A stretch of DNA of 64,000 bases, taken from positions 16,717-80,716 of the forward strand of contig JARGOL010000001.1 in assembly GCA_029212745.1 (NCBI GenBank), read 5' to 3'. The translations under genes and the position numbers were made by a program. The notes beneath the pieces were generated by a model. That model did not search any database and was not told the origin of the DNA. It saw only the letters and a list, made by a program, of their open reading frames with translations. The stretch is from Alcanivoracaceae bacterium. GTDB taxonomy: Bacteria > Pseudomonadota > Gammaproteobacteria > Pseudomonadales > Alcanivoracaceae. Positions 37,466-47,154 of this stretch are shown in pieces (the first letter of the stretch is position 1; every line of letters begins with the position of its first letter).

Positions 37466-38617
37466 TCACACCAGCGGCGTACCGTTCAGCAAACGCCGGG
37501 CCACGATAACACGCATGATTTCGTTGGTACCTTCGAGAATCTGGTGCACGCGGGCATCGCGCATGTAGCGCTCCAGCGGGTACTCGCGGATATAGCCATA
37601 GCCGCCATGCAACTGGATGCCTTCGTTACAGATATCGAAGCACAGGTCCGTGGCCAGGCGCTTGCCCATGGCACAGAACGCACTCCTGTCGGCATCGTTG
37701 TTGTCCAGCTTCCAGGCCGCCAGCCGCACCATCTGTTGTGACGCCACCAGCTGCGTGGCCATGTCCGCCAGCTTGAACTGCACCGACTGGAAATCGGCAA
37801 TGGCACGACCAAACTGCTGACGCTCCTGCACGTAGGCCAGCGACTGGTCCAGCGCGGCATGGGCAGCACCCAGGGAGCAGCTGGCGATGTTGATACGCCC
37901 GCCGTCCAGCCCCTTCATGGCAATGGCAAAGCCATCGCCCTCGTCGCCGAGGCGATAACGCGCCGGCACCCGCACATCGTCCAGCACCACCTGGCGAGTG
38001 GGCTGGGATTTCCAGCCCATCTTGTCCTCGTTGCGGCCAAAACTGATGCCCGGGGTGTCTGACGGAATCAGGAAGCAGGAAATACCCTTTGGCCCGGCCT
38101 CGCCGGTGCGCGCCATCAGCACGAGCACATCGGTACTGCCGGCACCGGAGATGAATGCCTTGGCGCCATTGAGCACATAGTCATCGCCATCGCGCCTGGC
38201 CGACGTCGTCAGTGACGCCGCGTCGGAGCCGGCATTGGGTTCGGTCAGGCAGTAGGAGGCCAGCTTCTCACCACTGGCCAGTACCGGCACCCATTCGTCA
38301 CGCACGGACTCATTGGCAAAGCTGGCAATCATCCAGGTGGCCATATTGTGGATGGTGATAAAGGCGGTGGTGGAGACACAGCCTTTTGACAGCTCCTCGA
38401 ACACCAGCGAGCTGTCCAGCCGCGACAGGCCCATGCCGCCGGCCGCTTCCGGTGTGTACAGGCCACAGAAACCCAGCGCGCCGGACGCCTTGATCACATC
38501 CACCGGGAAGTGGCTGTTGGCATCCCACTCAGCCGCCTTAGGCGCCAGTTCCTTTTCCATGAACTGGCGTGCGGTATCGACAAACGCCTGCTGCTCTTCG
38601 CTCAGTGCAAAATCCAT
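37466..38617 (-). CDS. Acyl-CoA dehydrogenase, probable isobutyryl-CoA dehydrogenase
   Basis: FAD enzyme expected to oxidise isobutyryl-CoA to methacrylyl-CoA. The 383-residue protein has YCLTEPNAGSDAASL, the flavin-binding region FISGAGSTDVLVLMA and QLHGGYGYIREYPLERYMRD. The C-terminal ILEGTNEIMR carries the catalytic-base region. Substrate is inferred from the flanking mmsA, hydrolase and mmsB genes. Confidence 0.9.
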   Translation of the reverse strand: MDFALSEEQQAFVDTARQFMEKELAPKAAEWDANSHFPVDVIKASGALGFCGLYTPEAAGGMGLSRLDSSLVFEELSKGCVSTTAFITIHNMATWMIASFANESVRDEWVPVLASGEKLASYCLTEPNAGSDAASLTTSARRDGDDYVLNGAKAFISGAGSTDVLVLMARTGEAGPKGISCFLIPSDTPGISFGRNEDKMGWKSQPTRQVVLDDVRVPARYRLGDEGDGFAIAMKGLDGGRINIASCSLGAAHAALDQSLAYVQERQQFGRAIADFQSVQFKLADMATQLVASQQMVRLAAWKLDNNDADRSAFCAMGKRLATDLCFDICNEGIQLHGGYGYIREYPLERYMRDARVHQILEGTNEIMRVIVARRLLNGTPLV

Positions 38618-38670
38618 GGTCTTTCCTCAACCGGTCGGGCTCACGGCATGCAGACCGCGAACCCTGGCCC

Positions 38671-40164
38671 CTATTTCAGCGTAATGGTCATGTTCGCCTC
38701 GGCCACCAGATCTTCTTCCGGCCAGCGTGAGGTCACCGTCTTGGTCTCGGTATAGAAACGCACCGCCTGCTTGCCATAGGCGTGCAGGTCACCGTAGAAG
38801 GAGCCCTTCCAGCCGGTGAACGAGAAGAACGGCAGCGGCACCGGAATGGGAATATTGATGCCCACCTGCCCCACTTCCACTTCATGCTGGTACTTGCGCG
38901 CGGCCGCGCCACTGTTGGTAAAGATCGACGTGCCATTACCGTAGGGGTTGTTGTTGACCAGCTCGATGGCATCCGCCAGCGTCTCCACCTCGGCACAGCA
39001 CAACACCGGACCAAAGATTTCTTCCTTGTAGATGCTCATTTCCGGCGTCACGCCACGGAACAGGGTGGGCCCGACCCAGTTGCCGTCCGGGTAATCCGCC
39101 ACGCTGCAGTCACTGCCATCCAGCAGGCACTCGGCGCCCTCTTTCTTGCCGGCCTCGATGAACTTGAGCACACGCTGCTTTGCCTGCGGGCTGATCTGCG
39201 GGCCGTAGGCGGCATCCGTGTTGCTGTAGTGGCCAGGGTTTACCGCTGCGAGCGCCTTGTGCAAATCCGGGATCATGTCCTTCGCGCTGCCGACAAATAC
39301 GGCCACAGAGATGGCCATGCAGCGCTGCCCGGCTGCGCCGACACTGGCACCCACCAGCTGATTGACCACTGACTTCGGGTTGGCATCGGGCATGATCACC
39401 ATGTGGTTCTTGGCACCGGCAAAACATTGCGCCCGCTTCATGTTGTCCGTGGCGGTACGGTAGATATGCTGGCCCACCGGTACCGAGCCGACGAAAGACA
39501 CCGCTTTCACATCCGGGTGCGTAATCAGCTGGTCCACCTGTTCCTTGCGGCCATGAATCACCTGCAGCAGGTTCTTCGGTGCACCCGCCTCAATGAACAG
39601 CTCCGCCAGGCGCACCGGCGTCATCGGGTCCTGCTCGCTGGGCTTGAGTACAAAGGCATTACCGCAGGCGATGGCCATGGGATACATCCACAGCGGGATC
39701 ATCGCCGGGAAGTTGAACGGGGTGATGCCGGCACAGACCCCCAGCGGCTGGATCCAGGAGTGTGTGTCCACACCGCGGGCAACGTTTTCCACCGTCTCGC
39801 CCATCATCAGGGCAGACACATTGGCCGCCTGCTCCACCACCTCGATGCCGCGCCAGACGTCACCCTTGGCATCCGCCACCGTCTTGCCGGTCTCCTGCGA
39901 CACCAGCTCACCGAGCTCGTCATGGTGTTCCTTGAGCAAATGCTGGTAGCGCAACATCAAACGCGCCCGCTCCGGGGTGGGCACCTCACGCCATTCCTCA
40001 AAGGCCGCCTTCGCCGCCGCCACGGCGCGGTTCACCTCGTCTTCGGTGGCTGCAGGCGCCTGCCAGATCACTTGCTGGCTGGTGGGGTCGGTGACGTCGA
40101 TCCAGTCCTGGGTGGCGCTTTGCCGAAATTCGCCTTCCAGCAACAGGGGCACTTTGCGGGTCAT
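38671..40164 (-). CDS. mmsA: Methylmalonate-semialdehyde dehydrogenase (CoA-acylating)
   Basis: Converts methylmalonate semialdehyde with CoA and NAD to propionyl-CoA and CO2. The 497-residue aldehyde dehydrogenase has catalytic Cys282 in [10 protein letters not shown] and [15 protein letters not shown] in the cofactor region. The [11 protein letters not shown] motif near the C-terminus is characteristic of MmsA. AGGAGAG lies upstream of the ATG. First gene of the valine operon, divergent from the AraC-type regulator. Confidence 0.96.
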   Translation of the reverse strand: MTRKVPLLLEGEFRQSATQDWIDVTDPTSQQVIWQAPAATEDEVNRAVAAAKAAFEEWREVPTPERARLMLRYQHLLKEHHDELGELVSQETGKTVADAKGDVWRGIEVVEQAANVSALMMGETVENVARGVDTHSWIQPLGVCAGITPFNFPAMIPLWMYPMAIACGNAFVLKPSEQDPMTPVRLAELFIEAGAPKNLLQVIHGRKEQVDQLITHPDVKAVSFVGSVPVGQHIYRTATDNMKRAQCFAGAKNHMVIMPDANPKSVVNQLVGASVGAAGQRCMAISVAVFVGSAKDMIPDLHKALAAVNPGHYSNTDAAYGPQISPQAKQRVLKFIEAGKKEGAECLLDGSDCSVADYPDGNWVGPTLFRGVTPEMSIYKEEIFGPVLCCAEVETLADAIELVNNNPYGNGTSIFTNSGAAARKYQHEVEVGQVGINIPIPVPLPFFSFTGWKGSFYGDLHAYGKQAVRFYTETKTVTSRWPEEDLVAEANMTITLK

Positions 40165-40254
40165 GTCTCTCTCCTGGTCCGTTCAGCTTTCCTTTGTAGC
40201 ACAGCACAGCCAGCGATAAGATGGGGACAATTGCATACTGATGGACTTTATTGC

Positions 40255-41154
40255 GTGCCAGACACATCGCCCTCCACGTTCCAGCCCTCGCCCTGGCCGT
40301 TGCCTGCCGGTGGCCGCCGGGTCCTGATCCCAACGGAACAGGTGCGCCGTATGGCGGAGGATATGCGCACGAAAGCCCTGCACCCTCATGGATTCGGCTT
40401 CTATCCCCAGGCCAGGGGCCATCACATGACGAGACAGCGGCATGATGACGATCTGGTCATATATTGCGTTGAAGGAGACGGCCAGTGCGAACTGTGTGGC
40501 ACGCGCTATCCGGTCGGCGCGGGCGACCTGCTGGTTCTACCGGCGGGGCTGGCACACCGCTACCAGGCCCACCAGCGCCACCCATGGAGCATCTTCTGGA
40601 TGCACCTGGGTGGCACCGCGGTGCCCGACTGGCTGGCACCCTTCCAGAAGCCGGGGCCGGTCACACATGTTGGGCTGCAGGAGAGAATGGTCCGGGACTT
40701 TCGCGCCCTGCTGGAAAGCACAGGAGGCGGCTACCGGGCTGACAATCTGCTTCTGGCGGCGAGCCTGTGCCAGCAATTGTTGGCCAGCGCGCTGCTTCAG
40801 GCCGGCAGCGTATCCAGGGCGCACACCAATCAGCTTGGGCGACTCCATGCATTCATGGATGCCCATCTGGGAGAGCGCCTGACGCTTGATGACCTGGCCC
40901 AAGCTGGCCACGCAACGTCGCGATTCCAGTTCATCCGTGATTACAAACGTCACACGGGCCAGACACCCATGCAGGCTTTCCTGCACCGGAAAATGGCCCA
41001 TGCCTGTTATCTGCTGGAGGTCAGCGACCAGTCTGTGGCAGAAGTGGGTCGGCAGCTGGGCTTTGACGATCCGTATTATTTTTCCCGCGCCTTCTCGCGG
41101 GTCGTGGGCACCTCGCCGGCACACTACAGGCAGCGCGGAGGACGCCAGCCATAG
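40255..41154 (+). CDS. mmsR: AraC-family transcriptional regulator, probable MmsR
   Basis: Probable activator of the divergent mmsA operon, by analogy with Pseudomonas mmsR-mmsAB. About 299 residues: an N-terminal AraC-type cupin domain (HHMTRQRHDDDLVIYCVEG, then GAGDLLVLPAGLAHRYQA). A C-terminal pair of helix-turn-helix motifs follows (LTLDDLAQAGHATSRFQFIRDYK; VAEVGRQLGFDDPYYFSRAF). The start is uncertain. PSPWPLPAGGRR upstream of the first ATG (40351) looks genuinely coding, so I chose GTG 40255; TTG 40231 is another option. The intergenic region to mmsA is about 90 bases and should hold the operator. Confidence 0.85.
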   Translation: MPDTSPSTFQPSPWPLPAGGRRVLIPTEQVRRMAEDMRTKALHPHGFGFYPQARGHHMTRQRHDDDLVIYCVEGDGQCELCGTRYPVGAGDLLVLPAGLAHRYQAHQRHPWSIFWMHLGGTAVPDWLAPFQKPGPVTHVGLQERMVRDFRALLESTGGGYRADNLLLAASLCQQLLASALLQAGSVSRAHTNQLGRLHAFMDAHLGERLTLDDLAQAGHATSRFQFIRDYKRHTGQTPMQAFLHRKMAHACYLLEVSDQSVAEVGRQLGFDDPYYFSRAFSRVVGTSPAHYRQRGGRQP

Positions 41155-41172
41155 CGAGCCGGGGAAAGGGCA

Positions 41173-42186
41173 TCAGCGCGGCGCCACCCAGGGACTGTCG
41201 AGGTTGAACGTGCTGGCAGTCTTGCGTTGCAGCGCTCGCGCGTCCTCAAGGGAGGCCAGGCCACTGACAGTCACGCGGAACCATTGCGTGCCTGCCACCG
41301 TCGCGGCGACTACGCGCGCTGCCAGTCCGTCAGTGGAAAGATCGCTGGCGACGCGGTCTGCCGCCGCCTGCTCACGGTATGACGCCAGATGAATCACGTA
41401 TGGGCCTGCAGGCTTCATCACGCCGGTGCCGAAGTCCAGCTCGGTCTGCGGCGCCAGCGCTTGCACCTTGTCCATGCTCACGGTGGTCAAAGCCGTGGCC
41501 TGGGACTGGAACAGCTGCAACGGCGTATCCAGGCGCACGGTATCGCCGCTCTCAGTGCCCTGTACGTCGATCACGCCTTCCAGCAGCACCACGAAGGCGT
41601 CGCTGACGTTCACGGCACCCCACAGGTCTGTACCGCGAATGCCAATGGTGGCGACACTCGCCATACTGATTTCTATGTTCCGGTTCCACCCACCGACTGT
41701 GTTGTCGGAGGTGTAACGGAATGCGCCCTTGAGAACGGACAAGGCACCTTCAAGTGTGCTCGCTTGCTGGTCCTTACCGACAGTATCTGGGGAACGGGCT
41801 GCGCCTGCCGTTGCTGGGGCTTTGTTGCTGGAGGCTGGGCCATCCGTCGTGGCAACAGACAAACGCTTGAGCGCGAAATCGGCCTCTTCACCAAGCTTCA
41901 CCAGCGCCTCGTCTTCCATCTGCAACCACACCTTGCCACCTTTGCCGGTGACCACATGGTCGCCCGGCACGACTGTGTCGCCGGCCGCCAGGGCGACTCG
42001 CGTGTCGCCATCCACTTTCCAGGCAGGGTACTGCACGCCTGCCGCAGTCATGGCAGCCAGGGCAGTAACCGGAACGCTACAGGCAACGGCAAGGAGAAGG
42101 CTGGCACAGAGGTAAAGGAGGAACGGCTGGGGCTTGGCAAAGGGGTAACCGGCATCAATCCGGGGCGCAATCGAAGCGCTTTTCAT
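41173..42186 (-). CDS. Exported FecR-domain protein with C-terminal SPOR domain
   Basis: A 337-residue protein with an N-terminal hydrophobic signal (about 22-45). A FecR-type beta domain follows (GDTRVALAAGDTVVPGDHVVTG, later SMASVATIGIRGTDLWGAV and LLEGVIDVQG). A C-terminal SPOR-like domain (PYVIHLASYREQAAADRVASDL...WFRVTVSGL) probably binds denuded peptidoglycan. The combination suggests a periplasmic sensor or anchor; the true function is unknown. AGGAGT lies 6 bases upstream of the ATG and overlaps a 20-bp near-palindrome. It is convergent with mmsR, 18 bases apart. Confidence 0.8.
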   Translation of the reverse strand: MKSASIAPRIDAGYPFAKPQPFLLYLCASLLLAVACSVPVTALAAMTAAGVQYPAWKVDGDTRVALAAGDTVVPGDHVVTGKGGKVWLQMEDEALVKLGEEADFALKRLSVATTDGPASSNKAPATAGAARSPDTVGKDQQASTLEGALSVLKGAFRYTSDNTVGGWNRNIEISMASVATIGIRGTDLWGAVNVSDAFVVLLEGVIDVQGTESGDTVRLDTPLQLFQSQATALTTVSMDKVQALAPQTELDFGTGVMKPAGPYVIHLASYREQAAADRVASDLSTDGLAARVVAATVAGTQWFRVTVSGLASLEDARALQRKTASTFNLDSPWVAPR

Positions 42187-42191
42187 TCAAT

Positions 42192-42230
42192 ACTCCTGAA
42201 GCTTCAGAAGTGCCTACATTACACCTGTAA
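42192..42230 (-). promoter_or_regulatory. Two stacked palindromes at the FecR-SPOR gene start
   Basis: A 20-bp near-perfect palindrome centred on CTGAAGCTTCAG (42192-42211) overlaps the Shine-Dalgarno. A second, TTACACCTGTAA (42219-42230), lies just upstream. Either could be an operator; the first could also hide the ribosome-binding site in a hairpin. Confidence 0.45.
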
Positions 42231-42284
42231 CAATGAGATCGCTGTGATGACGAAGACCGCGACGCCACAAAGTGACCGGCGGCA

Positions 42285-42974
42285 TCAATCCACCGACCAG
42301 TCGATGGGGGCCAACCCATGGCTTTCGAGATACCGATTGGCCTCGGAGAAGTGCCCGCAGCCGATAAAACCACGATGGGCAGACAGCGGTGACGGATGCG
42401 GCGCGGTGAGCACGCAATGGCGTGAGCGGTCGATAATGGCGCCTTTCTTCTGCGCGTAACTGCCCCAGAGCATGAACACCAGGCCATCGCGTTCATCATT
42501 GAGCTGGCGAATGGCAGCGTCGGTGAACTGCTCCCAGCCCTTGCGCTGGTGGGAACCGGCGTTGGCCTGCTCCACGGTCAGGGTGGCATTGAGCAGCAGC
42601 ACGCCCTGCCCGGCCCACTTCTCAAGGTTGCCATGGGCCGGTATGGCAAGGCCCAGGTCGCGCTCGATTTCCTTGTAGATGTTCACCAGTGACGGCGGCA
42701 CACGCACGCCCTTGCGCACCGAGAAACACAGGCCATGGGCCTGGCCCGGGCCGTGATAGGGGTCCTGGCCAAGGATCACCACCTTGACCTGGTCAAACGG
42801 GGTTTTGTCGAAGGCGTGGAAGATTTCCGGGCCGGGCGGAAAGATGGTCTTGCCGGCCTGCTTTTCCTGCACCAGGAACTGGCGCAGGCGCTGCATGTAA
42901 TCCTGTTCGAATTCACCGGCGAGCGCCGCTTTCCAGCCGGGCTCCAGCTGAATGCGGTCAGCGTCCGTGGTCAT
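42285..42974 (-). CDS. ung: Uracil-DNA glycosylase
   Basis: Removes uracil from DNA to start base-excision repair. The 229-residue family 1 enzyme has the water-activating motif [18 protein letters not shown], the LLLNATLTV strand and the [14 protein letters not shown]-intercalation loop with catalytic His. Normal length. It overlaps the upstream TetR-type regulator by four bases, so the two are co-transcribed. Confidence 0.96.
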   Translation of the reverse strand: MTTDADRIQLEPGWKAALAGEFEQDYMQRLRQFLVQEKQAGKTIFPPGPEIFHAFDKTPFDQVKVVILGQDPYHGPGQAHGLCFSVRKGVRVPPSLVNIYKEIERDLGLAIPAHGNLEKWAGQGVLLLNATLTVEQANAGSHQRKGWEQFTDAAIRQLNDERDGLVFMLWGSYAQKKGAIIDRSRHCVLTAPHPSPLSAHRGFIGCGHFSEANRYLESHGLAPIDWSVD

Positions 42975-43642
42975 TGGCCGTGACCGACCACCATGTCGAG
43001 GGCGTGGCGAACCGGCGGCGAGACCCGTGCCGGGTCGGGTGCCTCACCGGAGACCAGCAATTCGTATTCCACCCGGTAGAACGCCGCCATGACCAGCTCG
43101 GCGTCCAGCGCCGGTGCTTTGGAGCCGAACTTCTCGCAGGCGGCGGTGAGCACTTCCAGCTGGCTGTTGCGGTAGGTGTTGGCCAGCTCGCGCAGGCGCT
43201 CATCCAGCACGGCTTCATGCAGGAACGCCTGCTCCGCCACCAGGTGGTCACGCTTGTCCGTCACTTCACTGACGATGAATGCAGTGGTCATCTCGGTGAG
43301 CAGGTCGATCATGCGATCGCGCTGGGCGTCATCGCTGAAGGAGCTGGCATTGAACGAATCCAGCAAGGCAAAGGCCTGGTCGCGGAACGGCCCGATGACC
43401 TCGGTCATGGCCTGCTCGGCAAACAGGGTAAAGGCATCCGCGATCAGGTCGGAGATGTCCTTGAAGTAATAGGTAGTGGCCGACAGGGGCACATCCGCTT
43501 CCTTGGCCACGGCACGGTGGCGCACAGCGCGAATGCCCTCACGGACAATGATGCGCAGGGCCGCTTCGAGAATGGCGCGGCGGCGCTGTTCACTGCCCTG
43601 TCGACGGGCCTGACGGCCCTGGTACTGAATTGCGGAAGCCAT
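42971..43642 (-). CDS. TetR-family transcriptional regulator upstream of ung
   Basis: A 223-residue regulator with an N-terminal helix-turn-helix ([42 protein letters not shown]). The helical ligand-binding domain is unrecognised. ATG 43642 was chosen for AAGGA upstream; the frame is open to 43708. A palindromic TTACGTAA centred within AGCTTACGTAACGCT (43711-43725) lies about 70 bases upstream and may be its operator. Target genes are unknown; translational coupling to ung is unusual for this family. Confidence 0.85.
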   Translation of the reverse strand: MASAIQYQGRQARRQGSEQRRRAILEAALRIIVREGIRAVRHRAVAKEADVPLSATTYYFKDISDLIADAFTLFAEQAMTEVIGPFRDQAFALLDSFNASSFSDDAQRDRMIDLLTEMTTAFIVSEVTDKRDHLVAEQAFLHEAVLDERLRELANTYRNSQLEVLTAACEKFGSKAPALDAELVMAAFYRVEYELLVSGEAPDPARVSPPVRHALDMVVGHGQ

Positions 43643-43710
43643 AACATCCTTTTCCGGCATGGTGATGTTCACGCGCACACAGGCACGGACGTCCACCAAA
43701 CATAGCAAAA

Positions 43711-43725
43711 AGCTTACGTAACGCT
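43711..43725. promoter_or_regulatory. Candidate operator upstream of the ung-linked TetR gene
   Basis: AGCTTACGTAACGCT is an imperfect inverted repeat around the perfect 8-bp palindrome TTACGTAA (43714-43721), in the gap between lysS and the regulator. Position suggests autoregulation, but only one copy is seen. Confidence 0.3.
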
Positions 43726-43743
43726 AACCCTGATGTGCCCGAA

Positions 43744-45240
43744 TTATTTCTGAGGCCGCATATGCGGGAACAGGATCACATCACGGATGGACGGCGAGTC
43801 AGTAAAAAGCATTACCAAACGGTCAATGCCGATCCCCTCACCCGCCGTCGGCGGCAGGCCGTGTTCCAGCGCGACGATGTAGTCCTCGTCGAAGAACATG
43901 GCCTCATCGTCGCCGGCCTCTTTCTCTTCCACCTGCTTGCGAAAGCGCTCGGCCTGGTCCTCGGCGTCATTGAGCTCGGAGAAGCCATTGGCAATCTCGC
44001 GCCCGCCGACAAAGAACTCGAAGCGGTCGGTGACAAACGGGTCGTCATCACTGGGCCGTGCCAGCGGTGACACCTCGGTCGGGTATTGGGTGATGAAGGT
44101 CGGGTCCATCAACCGGTGCTCGACAGTCTTCTCGAAGATCTCGATCTGCACCTTGCCCAGGCCATAGGACTCTTTCAGCGGAATACCCAGGCCTTCGGCG
44201 ATCTTGCGGGCACCCTGCTCGTCGGCCAGTTCATCGGCGTTGATATCGGGATTGAACTGCAGGATGGAATCAAACACCGACAGGCGCGCAAATGGTTTGC
44301 CGAAATCATAGGTGTCGCCCTGATAGAGCACCTCGGTGGTTCCCAGCACATCCTGTGCCAGCGTGCGCAGCATATCCTCGGTGAGGTTCATCAGGTCGTT
44401 GTAATCGGCATAGGCCTGGTAGAACTCGATCATGGTGAACTCGGGGTTGTGCCGTGTGCTCAACCCTTCGTTACGGAAATTGCGGTTGATCTCGAACACC
44501 TTCTCGAAGCCGCCCACCACCAGTCGCTTCAGGTACAGTTCCGGCGCAATGCGCAGGTACATGTCCAGTTCCAGGCTGTTATGGAAGGTCACAAACGGAC
44601 GCGCCGTGGCGCCGCCGGGAATCACCTGCAGCATGGGCGTTTCCGCCTCGATGAAATCACGGTCCACCAGGTAGCGGCGCATGCCCTCGATGATCTTCGA
44701 GCGCACCCGGAAGGTGTTGCGTGTGTCCTCGTTGACGATCAGGTCGACGTAACGCTGGCGGTAGCGCGACTCGGTATCGGTCAGGCCCTTGTGCTTCTCC
44801 GGCAGTGGCCGCAGCGACTTGGTCAGCAGCTGGTATTCGTCCATGGCCACGTACAGGTCACCCTTGCCCGACTTGCACAGGGTGCCGCGCACGCCAACGA
44901 TGTCGCCCAGGTCCCAGTGTTTGGTGTCTTTCTGCACATCCTTGGCGGCATAAATCTGGATCCGCCCGGACATGTCCTGCAGCACCTTGAATGCCTTGCG
45001 ATCCAGCATCAGGCGGCCGGCGATGGCCACCTGCAGGCCCATCTGTTCCAGTTCTTCCTTGCTCTTGTCGCCGTAGCGGGCCTGCAGCTCGGCGGCCAGG
45101 GCATCACGGCGGAAGGCGTTGGGGAAGGCCTGGCCGTCCTCGCGCAGGGCCGCCAGCTTCTGGCGACGCTCGGCGATCAGGCGGTTTTCTTCCTGTGCCT
45201 GATCCTGGTCCTGCGTGTTCGGGTTCTGTTCGTCGGTCAT
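43744..45240 (-). CDS. lysS: Lysyl-tRNA synthetase (class II)
   Basis: Charges tRNA-Lys. The 498-residue protein has an N-terminal OB-fold anticodon-binding domain (about 60-150). The class II motifs are present: motif 1 around [23 protein letters not shown], motif 2 [20 protein letters not shown], motif 3 [11 protein letters not shown]. It follows prfB by 20 bases, the common prfB-lysS order. Confidence 0.97.
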   Translation of the reverse strand: MTDEQNPNTQDQDQAQEENRLIAERRQKLAALREDGQAFPNAFRRDALAAELQARYGDKSKEELEQMGLQVAIAGRLMLDRKAFKVLQDMSGRIQIYAAKDVQKDTKHWDLGDIVGVRGTLCKSGKGDLYVAMDEYQLLTKSLRPLPEKHKGLTDTESRYRQRYVDLIVNEDTRNTFRVRSKIIEGMRRYLVDRDFIEAETPMLQVIPGGATARPFVTFHNSLELDMYLRIAPELYLKRLVVGGFEKVFEINRNFRNEGLSTRHNPEFTMIEFYQAYADYNDLMNLTEDMLRTLAQDVLGTTEVLYQGDTYDFGKPFARLSVFDSILQFNPDINADELADEQGARKIAEGLGIPLKESYGLGKVQIEIFEKTVEHRLMDPTFITQYPTEVSPLARPSDDDPFVTDRFEFFVGGREIANGFSELNDAEDQAERFRKQVEEKEAGDDEAMFFDEDYIVALEHGLPPTAGEGIGIDRLVMLFTDSPSIRDVILFPHMRPQK

Positions 45241-45260
45241 CGTCTACCCTGCGGGTTCGG

Positions 45261-46380
45261 TTACAGGCCGGCCTTCAGCGAGGCCTCGATAAACTGGTCC
45301 AGGCTGCCATCCAGCACCGCCTGGGTGTTGCGCGTTTCCACATTGGTGCGCAGGTCCTTGATGCGGGCATCGTCCAGCACGTAGGAACGGATCTGGCTGC
45401 CCCAGCCGATGTCGGCCTTGGAATTTTCCAGGCGCTGCTTCTCGGCGTTGCGCTTCTGCACCTCCAGCTCATAAAGACGCGACTGCATCATCTTCATGGC
45501 GAAGTCCTTGTTCTGGTGCTGCGAGCGCTGCGACTGGCACTGGGTCACCACGGTGTGTTCCTCACCGTTGTCCGGGTCCTTGAACACGTAGGTCAGGCGC
45601 ACTGCCGAGTCCGTCCGGTTAACGTGCTGGCCACCAGCGCCGGAGGCGCGGTAGGTATCCACCCGCAACTTGCCCGGATCGATCTCGATGTCGATGGCGT
45701 CATCCACTTCCGGTGACACGAACACCGACGAGAACGATGTGTGCCGGCGACCGCCGGAATCAAACGGCGACTTGCGCACCAGGCGGTGCACACCGGTTTC
45801 GGTGCGTAACCAGCCGTAGGCGTAATCGCCGGTGACATGAATGGTGGCGGACTTGATGCCGGCCACATCGCCGGCGGACGCTTCCACCAGCTCGGCCTTG
45901 AAGCCGTGGGCTTCACACCAGCGCAGGTACATGCGCAGCAGCATCTCGGCCCAGTCCTGCGCTTCGGTCCCGCCGGAGCCCGACTGGATATCCACGTAGG
46001 CGTTGCAGCTGTCCATCTTGCCGGAAAACATGCGCCGGAATTCCAGCCCGCTGGCCAGCTTCTCCAGCCCGTCGAGCTCCGACTGCACGTCGGCCAGGCT
46101 GTCCTCGTCGTTTTCCTCGACGGTCAGCTCCAGCAGCGCCTCGGCGTCTTCCAGCCCGGCGGACAGGTCATCGATGGATTTGACGATGGCTTCCAGGGTG
46201 GCCCGTTCCTTGCCCAGGTTCTGGGCTTTCTCCGGGTCATTCCAGACATTCGGGTCTTCCAGCTCGCGTTCGACTTCGGTGAGACGTTCCCGTTTTACCG
46301 GGTAGTCAAAGGTACCCCCTAAGCGCTTCGCAGCGCTCCGAGAGGTCAGCGATCTGGTTACGTAGCGGATTGATTTCCAT
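45261..46380 (-). CDS. prfB: Peptide chain release factor 2, with programmed +1 frameshift
   Basis: Recognises UGA and UAA stop codons. Translation starts at ATG 46380 and reads 24 codons to an in-frame UGA at 46306-46308. A +1 shift on CUU then continues as DYPVKRERL to 45261, giving about 372 residues. The decoding motif (SPF in RKSPFDSGG) and GGQHVN (catalytic GGQ) are present. The frameshift signal AGGGGG, then CTT TGA C, is the classical autoregulatory arrangement, so this is not a damaged gene. It is upstream of lysS. Confidence 0.96.
46305..46320 (-). promoter_or_regulatory. Programmed +1 frameshift site of prfB
   Basis: On the minus strand AGGGGGTACCTTTGAC: an internal Shine-Dalgarno AGGGGG three bases upstream of CTT, followed by the in-frame stop TGA and C. 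This is the conserved RF2 feedback element: low RF2 favours slippage past UGA. Confidence 0.95.
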
Positions 46381-46485
46381 GGAAAAACGTCCTGCCGTCG
46401 GCGAAGGCGCGCATTCTAGCGAAGATTGGCCGGGTTTTCACGGACTGTCAGGGGCGCGTGGCGATGGCCGGCGCCCCGCCCGCTC

Positions 46486-46770
46486 TCAGTCCAGCAACTC
46501 GTAGACGTGATAGGCCTCGGGCTTGAGGTGGTTCACGGTGGAGCCCACGTACAGGGCATTCTTGGGAATGCCGTCGCCGGTATTGAACACCTTGAACTGG
46601 CGCGTCTCTTTCGGCGTCTCGATCAGGGTATCGGCTTCCACTTCCACCCAGATATAGATGCAGCGGTCCTGCAGGATGTAATCCACACGCAGGCACTTGC
46701 CGTCCTCGGGAATCTTCACCTCCTGGATCTCGTTGCTTACGTCCAGGCGATGCTTGTGGATGGTTTTCAT
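46486..46770 (-). CDS. Small conserved-looking protein of unknown function
   Basis: A 94-residue acidic protein beginning MKTIHKHRLDV, with alternating strands (CLRVDYILQDRCIYIWVEVE) and a C-terminal VGSTVNHLKPEAYHVYELLD. The start is supported by GGAGG 6 bases upstream. It resembles small uncharacterised proteins often found in phages and accessory DNA, but I cannot name a family with confidence. It sits alone between prfB and recJ. Confidence 0.65.
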   Translation of the reverse strand: MKTIHKHRLDVSNEIQEVKIPEDGKCLRVDYILQDRCIYIWVEVEADTLIETPKETRQFKVFNTGDGIPKNALYVGSTVNHLKPEAYHVYELLD

Positions 46771-47023
46771 GCGTCCCTCCGTCGGGATGAGCAACGGGAC
46801 AACGGGATAGGAGCCGTCATCCCCGTGATGGGCGCGCAGGTCTTGTGGACCGTCAGGGCGCGCCGCCGAATCTGGCCCGTATCCGGGCCGCGAAAAACGG
46901 ATGCTACCAAAGCTTGGCCGTCCCCGGCAGGGGCCAGGTCAATGAAAGCGGTGTTTGCCTGGCGAGAAGCGGCCGGGAAGGCGCCGGCATTTTGGGGTGG
47001 CAGGTTGTTCCCAAGGGGTGTTG
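46771..47023. other. Intergenic region before the second REP-like repeat
   Basis: About 250 bases without a supported gene. Together with the repeat at 47024-47147 it makes a 380-base gap between the small protein and recJ. No clear promoter or terminator was recognised. Confidence 0.5.
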
Positions 47024-47147
47024 CCCTCACCCCAACCCCTCTCCCAGGGGGAGAGGGGCTACAAGCCGCCCTGGAAGGTCCCCTCTCCCTCCGGGAGAGG
47101 GACAGGGTAAGGGCTGTCCTTCCCCCCGGGAGAGGGACAGGGTGAGG
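47024..47147. repeat. REP-like palindromic intergenic repeat, copy 2
   Basis: Begins CCCTCACCCCAACCCCTCTC and ends GGGAGAGGGACAGGGTGAGG, the same inverted ends as at 35200-35372. An extra internal copy of the right-end motif lies at 47093-47113. It sits just downstream of recJ, where it could act as a terminator-like or mRNA-stabilising structure. Confidence 0.8.
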
Positions 47148-47154
47148 CCCCCCC

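Noticed and set aside
39403..40254. Upstream extension of the mmsR frame, giving a 583-residue protein
   Set aside because: The extension lies antisense inside mmsA and its translation lacks any domain; AraC-family regulators are about 300 residues.
46306..46308. In-frame stop early in prfB as evidence of a pseudogene
   Set aside because: AGGGGG plus CTT TGA C is the conserved programmed frameshift of release factor 2.
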